Shown here in pieces: positions 1 to 6,538 of a DNA stretch of 6,538 bases. The translations under genes were made by a program, and so were the position numbers. Below the pieces are notes generated by a model that did no database searches, was not told where the DNA came from, and saw only the letters and a program-made list of their open reading frames with translations. Source of the DNA: Tannerella sp. (GTDB lineage Bacteria > Bacteroidota > Bacteroidia > Bacteroidales > Tannerellaceae); assembly GCA_031289445.1 (NCBI GenBank), contig JAITPL010000173.1:1-6538 (forward strand), in the 5' to 3' direction. How positions within the stretch are numbered: the first letter of the stretch is position 1; each line of letters opens with the position of its first letter.

Positions 1-2156
1 TGATGAAGCGACGCGGCGGCGTGGGACACGACCTCTCGCACGTGCGACCCAAGGATTCGCTTGTCAAGAACTCGGCGCTGACCTCCACAGGTCTGGTGCC
101 TTTCATGGAGCGCTACTCCAACTCTACTCGCGAGGTGGCGCAGGAAGGGCGTCGCGGAGCGCTGATGCTTAGCGTTTCTATCAAACATCCCGATTCCGAA
201 TCGTTTATTGACGCCAAGATGGTGGGAGGCAAGGTAACCGGCGCCAATGTATCGGTCAAGATTGACGATGACTTCATGAAGTCCGTCGTCAACGGCACTC
301 CATACATACAACAATACCCTATTGACGCCGCTAATCCCAGAGTGAAAAAAGAAATCAACGCATCCGAATTGTGGAAGAAAATCATTCATAACGCATGGAA
401 ATCAGCCGAGCCGGGAGTGCTGTTCTGGGATACCATCATCAAGGAATCGGTGCCCGACTGTTATGCCGACCTCGGTTTCAAGACGGTTTCGACCAATCCT
501 TGCGGCGAGATACCGCTCTGTCCCTACGATAGCTGCCGACTGTTGGCTATCAATCTATATTCTTATGTAGATAAGCCTTTTACGCCCGATGCGAAGTTCA
601 ATTTCGACCTTTTCAAGAAACATGCCGCTTATGCACAGCGTATTATGGATGATATTATAGACCTCGAAGCCGAGAAAATCGAACGCATACTTGCCAAGAT
701 AGATTCGGATCCCGAAGACGACAATATAAAGCACAACGAGCGGCGTCTCTGGGAGAAGATACAGGAGAAAACACTTCAAGGGCGACGCACAGGCGTTGGT
801 ATCACTGCCGAAGGCGACATGCTGGCGGCGCTCAATCTGCGCTACGGCACGGAAGAGGCGACGGAATTTGCCGAAGAGGTGCAGAAAATGCTTGCGCTGG
901 CGGCTTACGGCTCGTCGGTACTGATGGCTAAGGAACGCGGAGCTTTCAAGGTTTACGACGCCAAACGCGAAGCCCGAAATCCTTTTATCAATAGACTGCA
1001 AGAAGCCGACCCTCAATTATACGAAGATATGCAAACGTATGGACGCCGCAATATCGCCTGCCTCACTATCGCGCCGACCGGTACGACAAGTCTCATGTCG
1101 CAGACTACATCAGGCATTGAGCCTGTTTTTATGCCTGTTTATACGCGCCGCCGCAAGGTCAACCCTACCGACGCTCATTCGCGTGTCGATTATGTGGACG
1201 AGCAGGGTGATGCATTCGAGGAATTTGTCGTTTTCCACCACAAGTTTGTTACATGGATGGAGGCCAACGGATTCGCGCCCTCCAGACGCTATACTAAAGA
1301 AGAGATTGATGGCATGGTGCGGCAGTCGCCTTACTACAAGGCCTCTTCAAATGATGTGGACTGGCTGATGAAAGTAAGTATGCAGGGACGTATTCAGAAG
1401 TGGGTTGACCACTCGATCAGCGTTACTATCAATCTGCCCGAGGACGCATCGGAAGAACTCGTCAACGAGCTATATATCAAAGCATGGGAGAGCGGTTGCA
1501 AGGGGTGTACCGTTTATCGTGAAGGCTCGCGTTCGGGAGTGCTTATTTCGATGGCCGACAAGAAAAAGAAGGAGAAAGGAGACCCGGGCTGCTGGGAGCC
1601 GCCTATCATCATGGCCAAGCGGCCGCGCGAACTCGAAGCCGATGTAGTCAAGTTTCAGAACAATAAAGACAAATGGATTGCTTTCGTGGGCTTGTTGAAC
1701 GACCGTCCTTACGAGATTTTTACAGGTTTAGCCGACGACGACGAGGGTATAATGTTGCCTAAAAACGTCGAAAAAGGCTCAATAATAAAGAGATACGATG
1801 AACAGGGAAATAAACATTACGATTTTCAGTTCCGCAACAAGCGCGGTTTCAAACTGACTATCGAAGGTTTGGACAGCAAGTTCGACCCCGAATACTGGAA
1901 CTATGCCAAACTTATATCCGGCGTCCTGCGCTACGGAATGCCTATCGATCAGGTAGTCAAACTTGTGCAGGGCATGGAACTCAGCGACGAGAATATCAAT
2001 ACATGGAAGGCAGGCGTAGAGCGGGCTTTGAAGAAGTACGTCGTTAACGGCACAGAGGCCAGGGGACAGAAATGCCCTACCTGTAACGCCGAGACCCTTG
2101 TCTTTGAAGAAGGATGTTTGAGATGCCGCAACTGCGGAGCTTCCAAATGCGGATGA
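1..2156 (+). CDS. nrdJ: Adenosylcobalamin-dependent (class II) ribonucleotide reductase, C-terminal part, 5'-truncated by the window edge
   Basis: Reduces ribonucleotides to deoxyribonucleotides in the cytoplasm for DNA synthesis, generating its thiyl radical with adenosylcobalamin, so it needs neither oxygen nor a separate radical subunit. The frame is open at the left edge; the first ATG (base 3) lies inside the conserved barrel (RRGGVGHDLSHVRP), so it is internal and roughly 100-150 residues are missing, including the first redox cysteine. Counting from that Met: NPCGEIPL at 165-172 carries the radical cysteine (C167) and catalytic glutamate (E169); SCRLLAINL at 177-185 has the likely second redox cysteine (C178); the PTGTTS loop is at 358-363; KWVDHSISVTINLP is at 466-479. 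A lysine-rich linker (about 518-525) leads to a TSCPD-type domain (about 538-650). The tail has six cysteines (C691, C694, C705, C708, C711, C716), consistent with a zinc-ribbon/redox arm that re-reduces the active site. No frameshift or intein is seen. The TGA stop lies 42 bp before malQ, same strand. Family assignment is firm; diphosphate versus triphosphate preference cannot be read here. Confidence 0.96.
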   Translation, partial: MKRRGGVGHDLSHVRPKDSLVKNSALTSTGLVPFMERYSNSTREVAQEGRRGALMLSVSIKHPDSESFIDAKMVGGKVTGANVSVKIDDDFMKSVVNGTPYIQQYPIDAANPRVKKEINASELWKKIIHNAWKSAEPGVLFWDTIIKESVPDCYADLGFKTVSTNPCGEIPLCPYDSCRLLAINLYSYVDKPFTPDAKFNFDLFKKHAAYAQRIMDDIIDLEAEKIERILAKIDSDPEDDNIKHNERRLWEKIQEKTLQGRRTGVGITAEGDMLAALNLRYGTEEATEFAEEVQKMLALAAYGSSVLMAKERGAFKVYDAKREARNPFINRLQEADPQLYEDMQTYGRRNIACLTIAPTGTTSLMSQTTSGIEPVFMPVYTRRRKVNPTDAHSRVDYVDEQGDAFEEFVVFHHKFVTWMEANGFAPSRRYTKEEIDGMVRQSPYYKASSNDVDWLMKVSMQGRIQKWVDHSISVTINLPEDASEELVNELYIKAWESGCKGCTVYREGSRSGVLISMADKKKKEKGDPGCWEPPIIMAKRPRELEADVVKFQNNKDKWIAFVGLLNDRPYEIFTGLADDDEGIMLPKNVEKGSIIKRYDEQGNKHYDFQFRNKRGFKLTIEGLDSKFDPEYWNYAKLISGVLRYGMPIDQVVKLVQGMELSDENINTWKAGVERALKKYVVNGTEARGQKCPTCNAETLVFEEGCLRCRNCGASKCG

Positions 2157-2207
2157 CGAAACGCTGCATGTAATAAGTAGAACGAAACGCTACATCTAAT
2201 GAGTAGA
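2156..2207. repeat. 26-bp tandem direct repeat (two units) across the nrdJ-malQ junction
   Basis: Units are 2156-2181 and 2182-2207, beginning ACGAAACGCT; 23 of 26 positions agree, with differences at 2166/2192, 2170/2196 and 2175/2201. Three further bases (ACG, 2208-2210) continue the pattern. The first unit starts on the last base of the nrdJ TGA stop; the second contains the malQ start codon. The third difference is what makes ATG in unit 2 where unit 1 has ATA. The period is not a multiple of three. Most simply this is a slippage or recombination duplication of the malQ start region; a role in translation is possible but not shown. Confidence 0.9.
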
Positions 2208-4484
2208 ACGATTACTTTTCGTTTGTTTGCGCCTTCTATTCGGGAGGGGCAGACGGTCTGTATAGCCGGTAATCAGCTTTGTTTGGGCAATTGGGACCCT
2301 GCGAAAGCTATAGCCTTGTCCGCCAACCTCTATCCGCAATGGAAAGCGAGCATCGACGCCGACGCTGTTACCTTCCCGCTCGAATATAAATTCATAGTCA
2401 GAGACAGCGCTTCGGGCTGTCTCTGCTATTGGGAGGAGGGCGACAACCGACGCTTGGAAGGCCTTTCCGAAAGAGATACCGTCATCATCGACTATCCGCT
2501 ACGGACGCCTGCTATCGCGCACAATGCCGCTCTGTGGAAAGCCTGCGGGGTGGTCATACCTGTCTTTTCGCTGCGTTCCGAATACAGCTTCGGCTTCGGC
2601 GACCTCGGCGACTTGCGCCTGCTAATCGACTGGGCTGCGCTCACCGGACAGCGTCTTATCCAGATATTGCCGATTAACGACACTACCCGCACACATACTT
2701 CCGCCGATTCCTATCCTTACAGCGCCATCTCGATATATGCCCTGCACCCTCTGTTTATCAACATTCCGGCTATGGGCGCATTGAAAGACCGCAAACGGGC
2801 CGCCCGCTACGAAAAGCTCCGCCGCGAACTGAATGCCTGTGAAACGGTTGACTATAAGTCGGTTGAGCAATACAAAACGGAGTATTACAGGGAGTTTTAT
2901 GCCCAGGAAAAGGAAAATATCCTGAACGACAGCGCTTTCAATAATTTTATAGCCGACAATCAGGACTGGCTTATACCATACGCCGCTTTTGCATTTTTGC
3001 GCGACAATAACGGTGGGGCTAACTTTCGCCGCTGGGGTGAATATGCCGATTACAGGCGCGAAAAGATTGAGCAATTCTGCAAGCCCGGACATCCGGCATA
3101 CGAGGAACTGAGATATATTTTTTTCGTTCAATATACGCTTCACAAGCAGTTTCGCGAAGTGTCCGACTATGCCCGCCGCCGTCGTATTATCCTCAAGGGA
3201 GACATACCTATCGGCGTCAATCGCGACAGCGTGGAGGCATGGACCGAGCCTGACTGCTTCAACATGCAGGGACAGTCGGGCGCTCCCCCCGACGATTTCT
3301 CGGATACCGGCCAAAACTGGTCCTTCCCTACCTACAACTGGGATGTGATGGAGCGCGACGGCTTCCTTTGGTGGAAGCGACGCTTTGCCAAACTTGCCGA
3401 TTATTTCGACAGTTTCCGCATCGACCATATACTCGGCTTCTTCCGCATCTGGGAGATTCCGCGCGACTATGTCGAAGGCCTCTGCGGGCATTTCCGGCCC
3501 TCGTTGCCGCTGTCGGTCGATGAAATAGAGCGGTACGGACTGCCTTTCGACCGGTTACGGCTTCGTCCTCGCGTGCATGTGAAATATTTAAAGGAATTTT
3601 TTGGCGACGAGGCTAACAATCTCGAAGAATATATGGATGCGGACGGAGTAGAACATCTGGCGCTCAATGAATTGCATTCAACTCAAAGAAAGCTAAAAAA
3701 GATACTGCCCGAAGGCGCTCTTCGCGACGGATTGATGCGGGTAGCCAATGAGGTACTCTTCCTCGAAGACCCATATCAAACCGGTCATTATCACCCGCGT
3801 ATATCCGCCTATAAGTCATACGTTTACACCGAACTCAAGGACAGCGAACGGCAGGCTTTCGACCGTCTCTATCACGATTACTACTTCGTCCGCCACAATG
3901 ATTTCTGGAAAGCGACAGCTCTGCGAAGGCTTACTCCGCTTATCAACAGCGCCGAGATGCTTGTCTGCGGCGAAGACCTTGGCATGATACCCGACTCGGT
4001 GCACGAAGTGATGCAAAAGCTGCAAATCCTCTCTCTCGAACTCGAACGCGCTCCCAAGACATTCGGCCTGGAGTTTGCCGACCTCAAGCAGTTGCCTTAC
4101 TATTCGGTCTGTACCACATCCACCCACGACATGTCGCCTCTGCGGGCATGGTGGACGGAAGACCGCGACCGCACGCAGAGATACTATAACAACGTGCTGC
4201 ATCTGTCCGGCGAAGCTCCTGCGGAATGTACCGCCGAGATAGCCGGGCAAATACTGCGCAACCACCTGCAAGCGCCTTCGATGCTGACCGTTATGCCTTT
4301 GCAGGATTGGCTTGCTATGGACAACAGCTTGCGCCGCCCCGACGCCTCCGCCGAACGTATCAATGTGCCCGCCAACCCCGATAATTACTGGTGTTACCGT
4401 ATGCACATAACCTTAGAGAAGTTACTTGGAAACAGCAACTTCAACGAACAAATCGGCAAGATAATCGCCGACAGCGGGCGATAG
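2199..4484 (+). CDS. malQ: 4-alpha-glucanotransferase (amylomaltase/disproportionating enzyme, GH77) with N-terminal CBM20
   Basis: Transfers glucan chains between maltodextrins with release of glucose, in maltose/starch or glycogen metabolism; no signal peptide is seen, so probably cytoplasmic. Residues 1-100 form one CBM20 starch-binding module (TFRLFAPS, GNQLCLGNWDPAKAIAL at 25-41, FPLEYKFIV at 59-67). The GH77 domain begins near 112 (VIPVFSLRSEYSFGFGDLGD). Visible motifs: SYPYSAISIYALHPLFI (171-187), KGDIPIGVNRDSVEAW (333-348), FRIDHILGFFR with the predicted nucleophile D409, CGEDLGMIP with acid/base E592, and STHDMSPLRAWW with the third carboxylate D644. Nucleophile and acid/base are 183 residues apart, against about 48 in E. 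coli MalQ, which indicates the large insertion found in plant DPE2-type enzymes. From memory, many Bacteroides homologues carry two CBM20 modules and are nearer 890 residues; this one has only the module next to GH77. ATG 2199 is chosen because an in-frame TAG at 2178-2180 blocks extension and CBM20 starts at once. No Shine-Dalgarno or own promoter is evident; co-transcription with nrdJ is plausible. Confidence 0.96.
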   Translation: MSRTITFRLFAPSIREGQTVCIAGNQLCLGNWDPAKAIALSANLYPQWKASIDADAVTFPLEYKFIVRDSASGCLCYWEEGDNRRLEGLSERDTVIIDYPLRTPAIAHNAALWKACGVVIPVFSLRSEYSFGFGDLGDLRLLIDWAALTGQRLIQILPINDTTRTHTSADSYPYSAISIYALHPLFINIPAMGALKDRKRAARYEKLRRELNACETVDYKSVEQYKTEYYREFYAQEKENILNDSAFNNFIADNQDWLIPYAAFAFLRDNNGGANFRRWGEYADYRREKIEQFCKPGHPAYEELRYIFFVQYTLHKQFREVSDYARRRRIILKGDIPIGVNRDSVEAWTEPDCFNMQGQSGAPPDDFSDTGQNWSFPTYNWDVMERDGFLWWKRRFAKLADYFDSFRIDHILGFFRIWEIPRDYVEGLCGHFRPSLPLSVDEIERYGLPFDRLRLRPRVHVKYLKEFFGDEANNLEEYMDADGVEHLALNELHSTQRKLKKILPEGALRDGLMRVANEVLFLEDPYQTGHYHPRISAYKSYVYTELKDSERQAFDRLYHDYYFVRHNDFWKATALRRLTPLINSAEMLVCGEDLGMIPDSVHEVMQKLQILSLELERAPKTFGLEFADLKQLPYYSVCTTSTHDMSPLRAWWTEDRDRTQRYYNNVLHLSGEAPAECTAEIAGQILRNHLQAPSMLTVMPLQDWLAMDNSLRRPDASAERINVPANPDNYWCYRMHITLEKLLGNSNFNEQIGKIIADSGR

Positions 4485-4501
4485 TCTTATTTACCTGTCG
4501 G
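4468..4501. terminator. Possible bidirectional terminator hairpin across the malQ/bactofilin convergent stops
   Basis: CCGACAG (4468-4474) is the exact inverted complement of CTGTCGG (4495-4501), giving a 7-bp stem around a 20-nt loop that contains both stop codons (TAG 4482-4484 on plus, TAA at 4489-4487 on minus). On the plus strand the stem is followed by TTTC, only a weak U-run; on the minus strand there is no U-run. The convergent position fits a shared terminator, but the long loop and poor T-tract make this tentative. Confidence 0.3.
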
Positions 4502-4894
4502 TTTCTGCTGATTAACAGCCTGTTGTACAGGTTGAGATGCAGCGCCTTCCTTGCCGGCCATCGTACAAGAGCCGTTGAGTTTCACTCCCGGCTCTATTTC
4601 GAGCGTCTGTATAAAGATGTCGCCTTTCAGGTCAGCCCCCGCCTTGAGAACTAAATTCTCGCTTGCGTGGATTGTACCTTCCATCCGTCCGAAAATCTCG
4701 GCGTTAACGGTTCTGATATTACCGTTAACGCTTCCTTTCGGGCCGATTACAATCTTTCCCTTACAGAAGATTTCACCTTCAACCCTACCGTCGAGTCGGA
4801 AGTCCGATTCCGTCTCGATAGTACCTTTCAGCGTCGTTCCGACTGCCAGCACATTATGTAACCCTCCAACGGGTTCTTCGTAACCTTTTGCCAT
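4487..4894 (-). CDS. Bactofilin (polymer-forming cytoskeletal protein, DUF583)
   Basis: A 135-residue protein expected to assemble, without nucleotide, into filaments at the cytoplasmic face of the inner membrane, where bactofilins scaffold cell-wall enzymes or shape determinants. A short N-terminal tail (1-16) is followed by a right-handed beta-helix core (about 17-113) built of repeated turns ending in small-residue motifs: LKGTI (22-26), LDGRVEGEI (34-42), GSVNGNI (54-60), FGRMEGTI (68-75), ADLKGDI (87-93), VKLNGSC (104-110). The C-terminal tail (114-135) is Gln/Ala/Lys-rich and probably disordered. Length is typical of small bactofilins. No membrane segment or signal peptide is visible. 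The start at 4894 sits about 18 bases below the predicted transcription start and lacks a Shine-Dalgarno, as is common in Bacteroidetes. The gene converges on malQ with 2 bp between stops, and follows the di-heme gene by 135 bp. No M23 (LytM) peptidase partner is in view, so the specific role (for example CcmA-like) cannot be assigned. Confidence 0.93.
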   Translation of the reverse strand: MAKGYEEPVGGLHNVLAVGTTLKGTIETESDFRLDGRVEGEIFCKGKIVIGPKGSVNGNIRTVNAEIFGRMEGTIHASENLVLKAGADLKGDIFIQTLEIEPGVKLNGSCTMAGKEGAASQPVQQAVNQQKPTGK

Positions 4895-4916
4895 GATATT
4901 ACTATTTGATGCGATG

Positions 4917-4951
4917 CAAAGATAAGCATTATTTATTAGAAACAGCCAAAA
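4917..4951 (-). promoter_or_regulatory. Bacteroidetes-type promoter for the bactofilin gene
   Basis: Read on the minus strand, TATCTTTG (4924-4917) matches the Bacteroidetes -7 consensus TAnnTTTG at every fixed position. TTTTGG (4951-4946) lies 21 nt upstream and fits the -33 TTTG element, slightly long in spacing. The intervening stretch is AT-rich. Transcription would start near 4912, leaving a leader of about 18 nt before the ATG at 4894. This suggests independent expression of the bactofilin rather than full dependence on the di-heme gene. Confidence 0.7.
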
Positions 4952-4958
4952 TCGAGTA

Positions 4959-4995
4959 TAAACTTTATATTGACTCTATAAATTCGCAGATTGCC
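4959..4995 (-). repeat. Downstream duplicate of the 3' end of the di-heme oxidoreductase gene (copy A, gene remnant)
   Basis: This 37-bp segment matches 5024-5060 at 35 of 37 positions, in direct orientation with a 65-bp offset. Read on the minus strand in the corresponding frame it encodes the same final residues, AICEFIESI followed by TAA. Both differences (4974 and 4983) fall in third codon positions and leave Glu unchanged (GAG for GAA and GAA for GAG). Upstream of the repeat (4996-5023) similarity stops, so it is not an intact gene. It lies 7 bp above the -33 element of the bactofilin promoter. It is either a local tandem duplication or the tip of a lost paralogue. Confidence 0.85.
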
Positions 4996-5023
4996 GAGCC
5001 TGTAATCGCCGCAGCAATCGGGC

Positions 5024-5060
5024 TAAACTTTATATTGATTCTATAAACTCGCAGATTGCC
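5024..5060 (-). repeat. Copy B of the 37-bp direct repeat, forming the real 3' end of the di-heme gene
   Basis: This copy contains the last nine codons plus TAA stop (5032-5030) of the di-heme oxidoreductase and six bases beyond it. The spacer to copy A (4996-5023, 28 bp) shows no coding signature. A 6-bp inverted match (GATTGC 4989-4994 with GCAATC 5014-5019) lies across the spacer but has no T-tract. Confidence 0.85.
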
Positions 5061-6538
5061 TCGCGTTCTTCTTTAGTGAGTTCTCTAAACTTGGATATTG
5101 ACTGGCGAGCGTCGCTCTGGGCGTCGCCATGCCACATTATAGCTTCGATGACGGTGCGGGCGCGGCAGTCATGCAGGCGGTCGCTTGCGCCGGTAACGAG
5201 GCGGCTCAGTCCGCGACCCCATAGCGGCGTCGTGCGACACCATCCGGTACGTATGTCGTTTTTCATCGAAAGACGGTGCTGCACCATATCGGTGTAAGGC
5301 CAAATCTTCTGATTCGGATAGCGGGGCAGGCGGCTGTCGTTCTCGGCAAAGAAGCCGCTGGGATCGCTGACATTGTCCTCGCCAGTAGTCCAGGTCGGGC
5401 GGTGGCAGTAGTTGCAGCCGATTTCGGTGAACAGTTTCTTGCCTTTCTGCACCTGCGGTTTGTCGAGGTTGCGAGCGGCGGGAACGGCTAATCCGCGATG
5501 CCAGATCATAAAATTCATATAGTCGTTATCGCTCATCTCTACAGCCAAATCTTTAGCCATAAGATAGTTGTAGATGTCGTCCTCCACTTTGCCGGTCTTG
5601 TTTTGTTCGGGAAAGAACTTGTAAAATTCAGACTGAACTTCGGCATCTTTCGAGGCAGTACGCGCGTAGGTCTCGGTCATGTAATGATAGCGCCGGTTGG
5701 AGCGGGTCACGTTAGTGATGTTCCAGATTGCGTTGGCTCCGGCGCCGTCCTGAAGCGGCCCGCGACTAAGTGCATAAGTGAAGCGCAGCGGGTGCGTGGT
5801 GGTGGCGTAAGTCTTGACCCATTCGCCGTTGGCGAAGATAGCGGTATTGAGCTTTACGCCGGCCTGTTCCTGACGTGCATATTCGGCTTTGAGGTCGGCG
5901 GCGGATATGGCGTCGAGCAGACCTGTGCCGTAAACGCCTATCGTCGATTCCAGCTTCACGCGAACACCGGAGTGAGGGACGGTAACAGTAGAGCCGTTCC
6001 TGAGTACTTCGAGAGGCACGTAATAGGCGTCTTCCGGTATGCTTACTTCGGGATAGATGAGTTCATACGCCTCGCCGTCGGCAAAGCGGTTACCCCATTC
6101 GTCGCTGTATGTCAGCCAGTCGATTTTGATTTTTGTTTCGTCAACAGGCGGTTTGAAAGGGCGCACGGCTATGGTCTGGGGCATACCGGTCAGCGAACTG
6201 AGATAGGTATCCGTTTCGTCGGTGATGACGAGCAGATAGCCGTTGCCGCGTTGCGAAGAGCGATATTCGGTTTGACGTGCGCCGTGTCCGTAGTTGGGAT
6301 GGCAGTACAGGCAGCCCGTCCGCACCGCCAGAGGCCCGAGACCGCAGAATGCGCCGTCGGGGTTTTGATTGAAATCGCGCTCGAAAAAGTATTCGCCGCT
6401 CTTGAAAGCCTGCGACATGCCTGCGCCTGTGACAGCATCCGTCGGTTGCTCGTAAGCATAAGAGGTAGCGTTAAAGACCGTACCCAACTTGCCGCCCGCG
6501 TACCATTCATCTTCCGGCACATCCACCGTTTCATCCTT
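5030..6538 (-). CDS. Di-heme c-type cytochrome oxidoreductase (DUF1111/'thiol oxidoreductase' family), C-terminal part, 5'-truncated by the window edge
   Basis: A distant MauG/cytochrome-c-peroxidase-like redox protein, expected outside the cytoplasm because haem c is attached there; the physiological substrate of the family is not established. The frame stays open to the right edge (KDET precedes GTG 6526), so that GTG is probably an internal Val, and the N-terminus with any signal peptide or lipobox is outside. Counting from that GTG codon as residue 1: first haem motif CLYCH (C72, C75, H76) follows FCGLGPLAVRTG; second haem motif CNYCH (C371, C374, H375) follows KGKKLFTEIG. The conserved C-terminal core reads RTTPLWGRGLS (431-441), RLHDCRART (450-458), EAIMWHGDA (461-469), then a helical end AICEFIESI. 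C430 and C454 stand where I recall non-cysteine residues in many relatives (RTPPLWG, HDGRA), hinting at a disulfide. In Bacteroidetes such genes often lie near imelysin-like iron-uptake lipoproteins, but no such neighbour is visible here. The 3' end is duplicated downstream at 4959-4995. Confidence 0.92.
   Translation of the reverse strand, partial: KDETVDVPEDEWYAGGKLGTVFNATSYAYEQPTDAVTGAGMSQAFKSGEYFFERDFNQNPDGAFCGLGPLAVRTGCLYCHPNYGHGARQTEYRSSQRGNGYLLVITDETDTYLSSLTGMPQTIAVRPFKPPVDETKIKIDWLTYSDEWGNRFADGEAYELIYPEVSIPEDAYYVPLEVLRNGSTVTVPHSGVRVKLESTIGVYGTGLLDAISAADLKAEYARQEQAGVKLNTAIFANGEWVKTYATTTHPLRFTYALSRGPLQDGAGANAIWNITNVTRSNRRYHYMTETYARTASKDAEVQSEFYKFFPEQNKTGKVEDDIYNYLMAKDLAVEMSDNDYMNFMIWHRGLAVPAARNLDKPQVQKGKKLFTEIGCNYCHRPTWTTGEDNVSDPSGFFAENDSRLPRYPNQKIWPYTDMVQHRLSMKNDIRTGWCRTTPLWGRGLSRLVTGASDRLHDCRARTVIEAIMWHGDAQSDARQSISKFRELTKEEREAICEFIESI

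Noticed and set aside
3..5. ATG at base 3 as the true start of the ribonucleotide reductase
   Set aside because: The residues after it belong to the interior of the catalytic barrel, and essential N-terminal parts, including the first redox cysteine, would be missing; the frame is open to the window edge.
2113..2120. GATGTTTG near the end of nrdJ as a possible -7 box for malQ
   Set aside because: It misses the first T of TAnnTTTG and has no -33 TTTG at the right distance; it is inside conserved coding sequence for the cysteine-rich tail.
2622..3491. Long open frame on the minus strand opposite malQ
   Set aside because: It lies wholly inside malQ, antisense to well-conserved GH77 sequence, and its translation shows no recognisable domain; it is a shadow frame.
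3816..4406. Second long minus-strand frame opposite the malQ 3' part
   Set aside because: It is antisense to the segment carrying catalytic residues E592 and D644; its product is low-complexity Val/Gly/His-rich without family features.
4551..4883. Plus-strand frame opposite the bactofilin
   Set aside because: The minus-strand product is an unmistakable bactofilin beta-helix with a promoter; the plus frame has no recognisable motif or start signal.
4989..5019. Hairpin downstream of the di-heme gene as its terminator
   Set aside because: Only a 6-bp stem (GATTGC/GCAATC) with a 19-nt loop and no T-tract; not distinguishable from chance.
6190..6534. Alternative minus-strand frame overlapping the di-heme gene near the right edge
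   Set aside because: It overlaps the first haem-binding motif region of the real frame and encodes an Arg/Ser/Ala-rich sequence typical of out-of-frame translation.

Overview
The window looks like ordinary chromosomal DNA of a member of the Bacteroidota, most likely order Bacteroidales. The reasons are a CBM20-fused, DPE2-like 4-alpha-glucanotransferase; a class II (B12-dependent) ribonucleotide reductase whose active-site segment has the form I associate with Bacteroides; a good match to the Bacteroidetes -7 promoter box (TAnnTTTG) in front of the bactofilin gene; and the absence of clear Shine-Dalgarno sequences before the two start codons that can be seen. No phage, IS, CRISPR, tRNA or rRNA features were found. 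The family-level assignment is inference from memory, not from a search.

Layout, left to right. (1) Bases 1-2156, plus strand: the C-terminal ~717 residues of adenosylcobalamin-dependent ribonucleotide reductase (nrdJ); its N-terminus lies left of the window. (2) Bases 2156-2207: a 26-bp near-perfect tandem repeat that fills the nrdJ-malQ junction and contains the malQ start codon. (3) Bases 2199-4484, plus strand: malQ, a GH77 4-alpha-glucanotransferase with one N-terminal CBM20. (4) Bases 4487-4894, minus strand: a small bactofilin that converges on malQ with only 2 bp between stop codons; an inverted repeat spans both stops. (5) Bases 4895-5029: a short gap with the bactofilin promoter and a 37-bp second copy of the 3' end of the next gene. 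(6) Bases 5030-6538, minus strand: the C-terminal ~502 residues of a di-heme c-type cytochrome oxidoreductase (DUF1111/'thiol oxidoreductase' family), whose N-terminus lies right of the window.

The genes do not form an obvious shared pathway. nrdJ (dNTP synthesis) and malQ (maltodextrin/starch breakdown) are in the same orientation 42 bp apart and could be co-transcribed. The bactofilin (cell-shape scaffold) and the di-heme protein (periplasmic or surface redox enzyme) share an orientation, but the bactofilin appears to have its own promoter. No gap exceeds 300 bases. I found no convincing novel biological system. The points most worth a second look are the two junction duplications (2156-2207 and 4959-5060), the single-CBM20 architecture of MalQ, and a non-heme cysteine pair in the di-heme protein.
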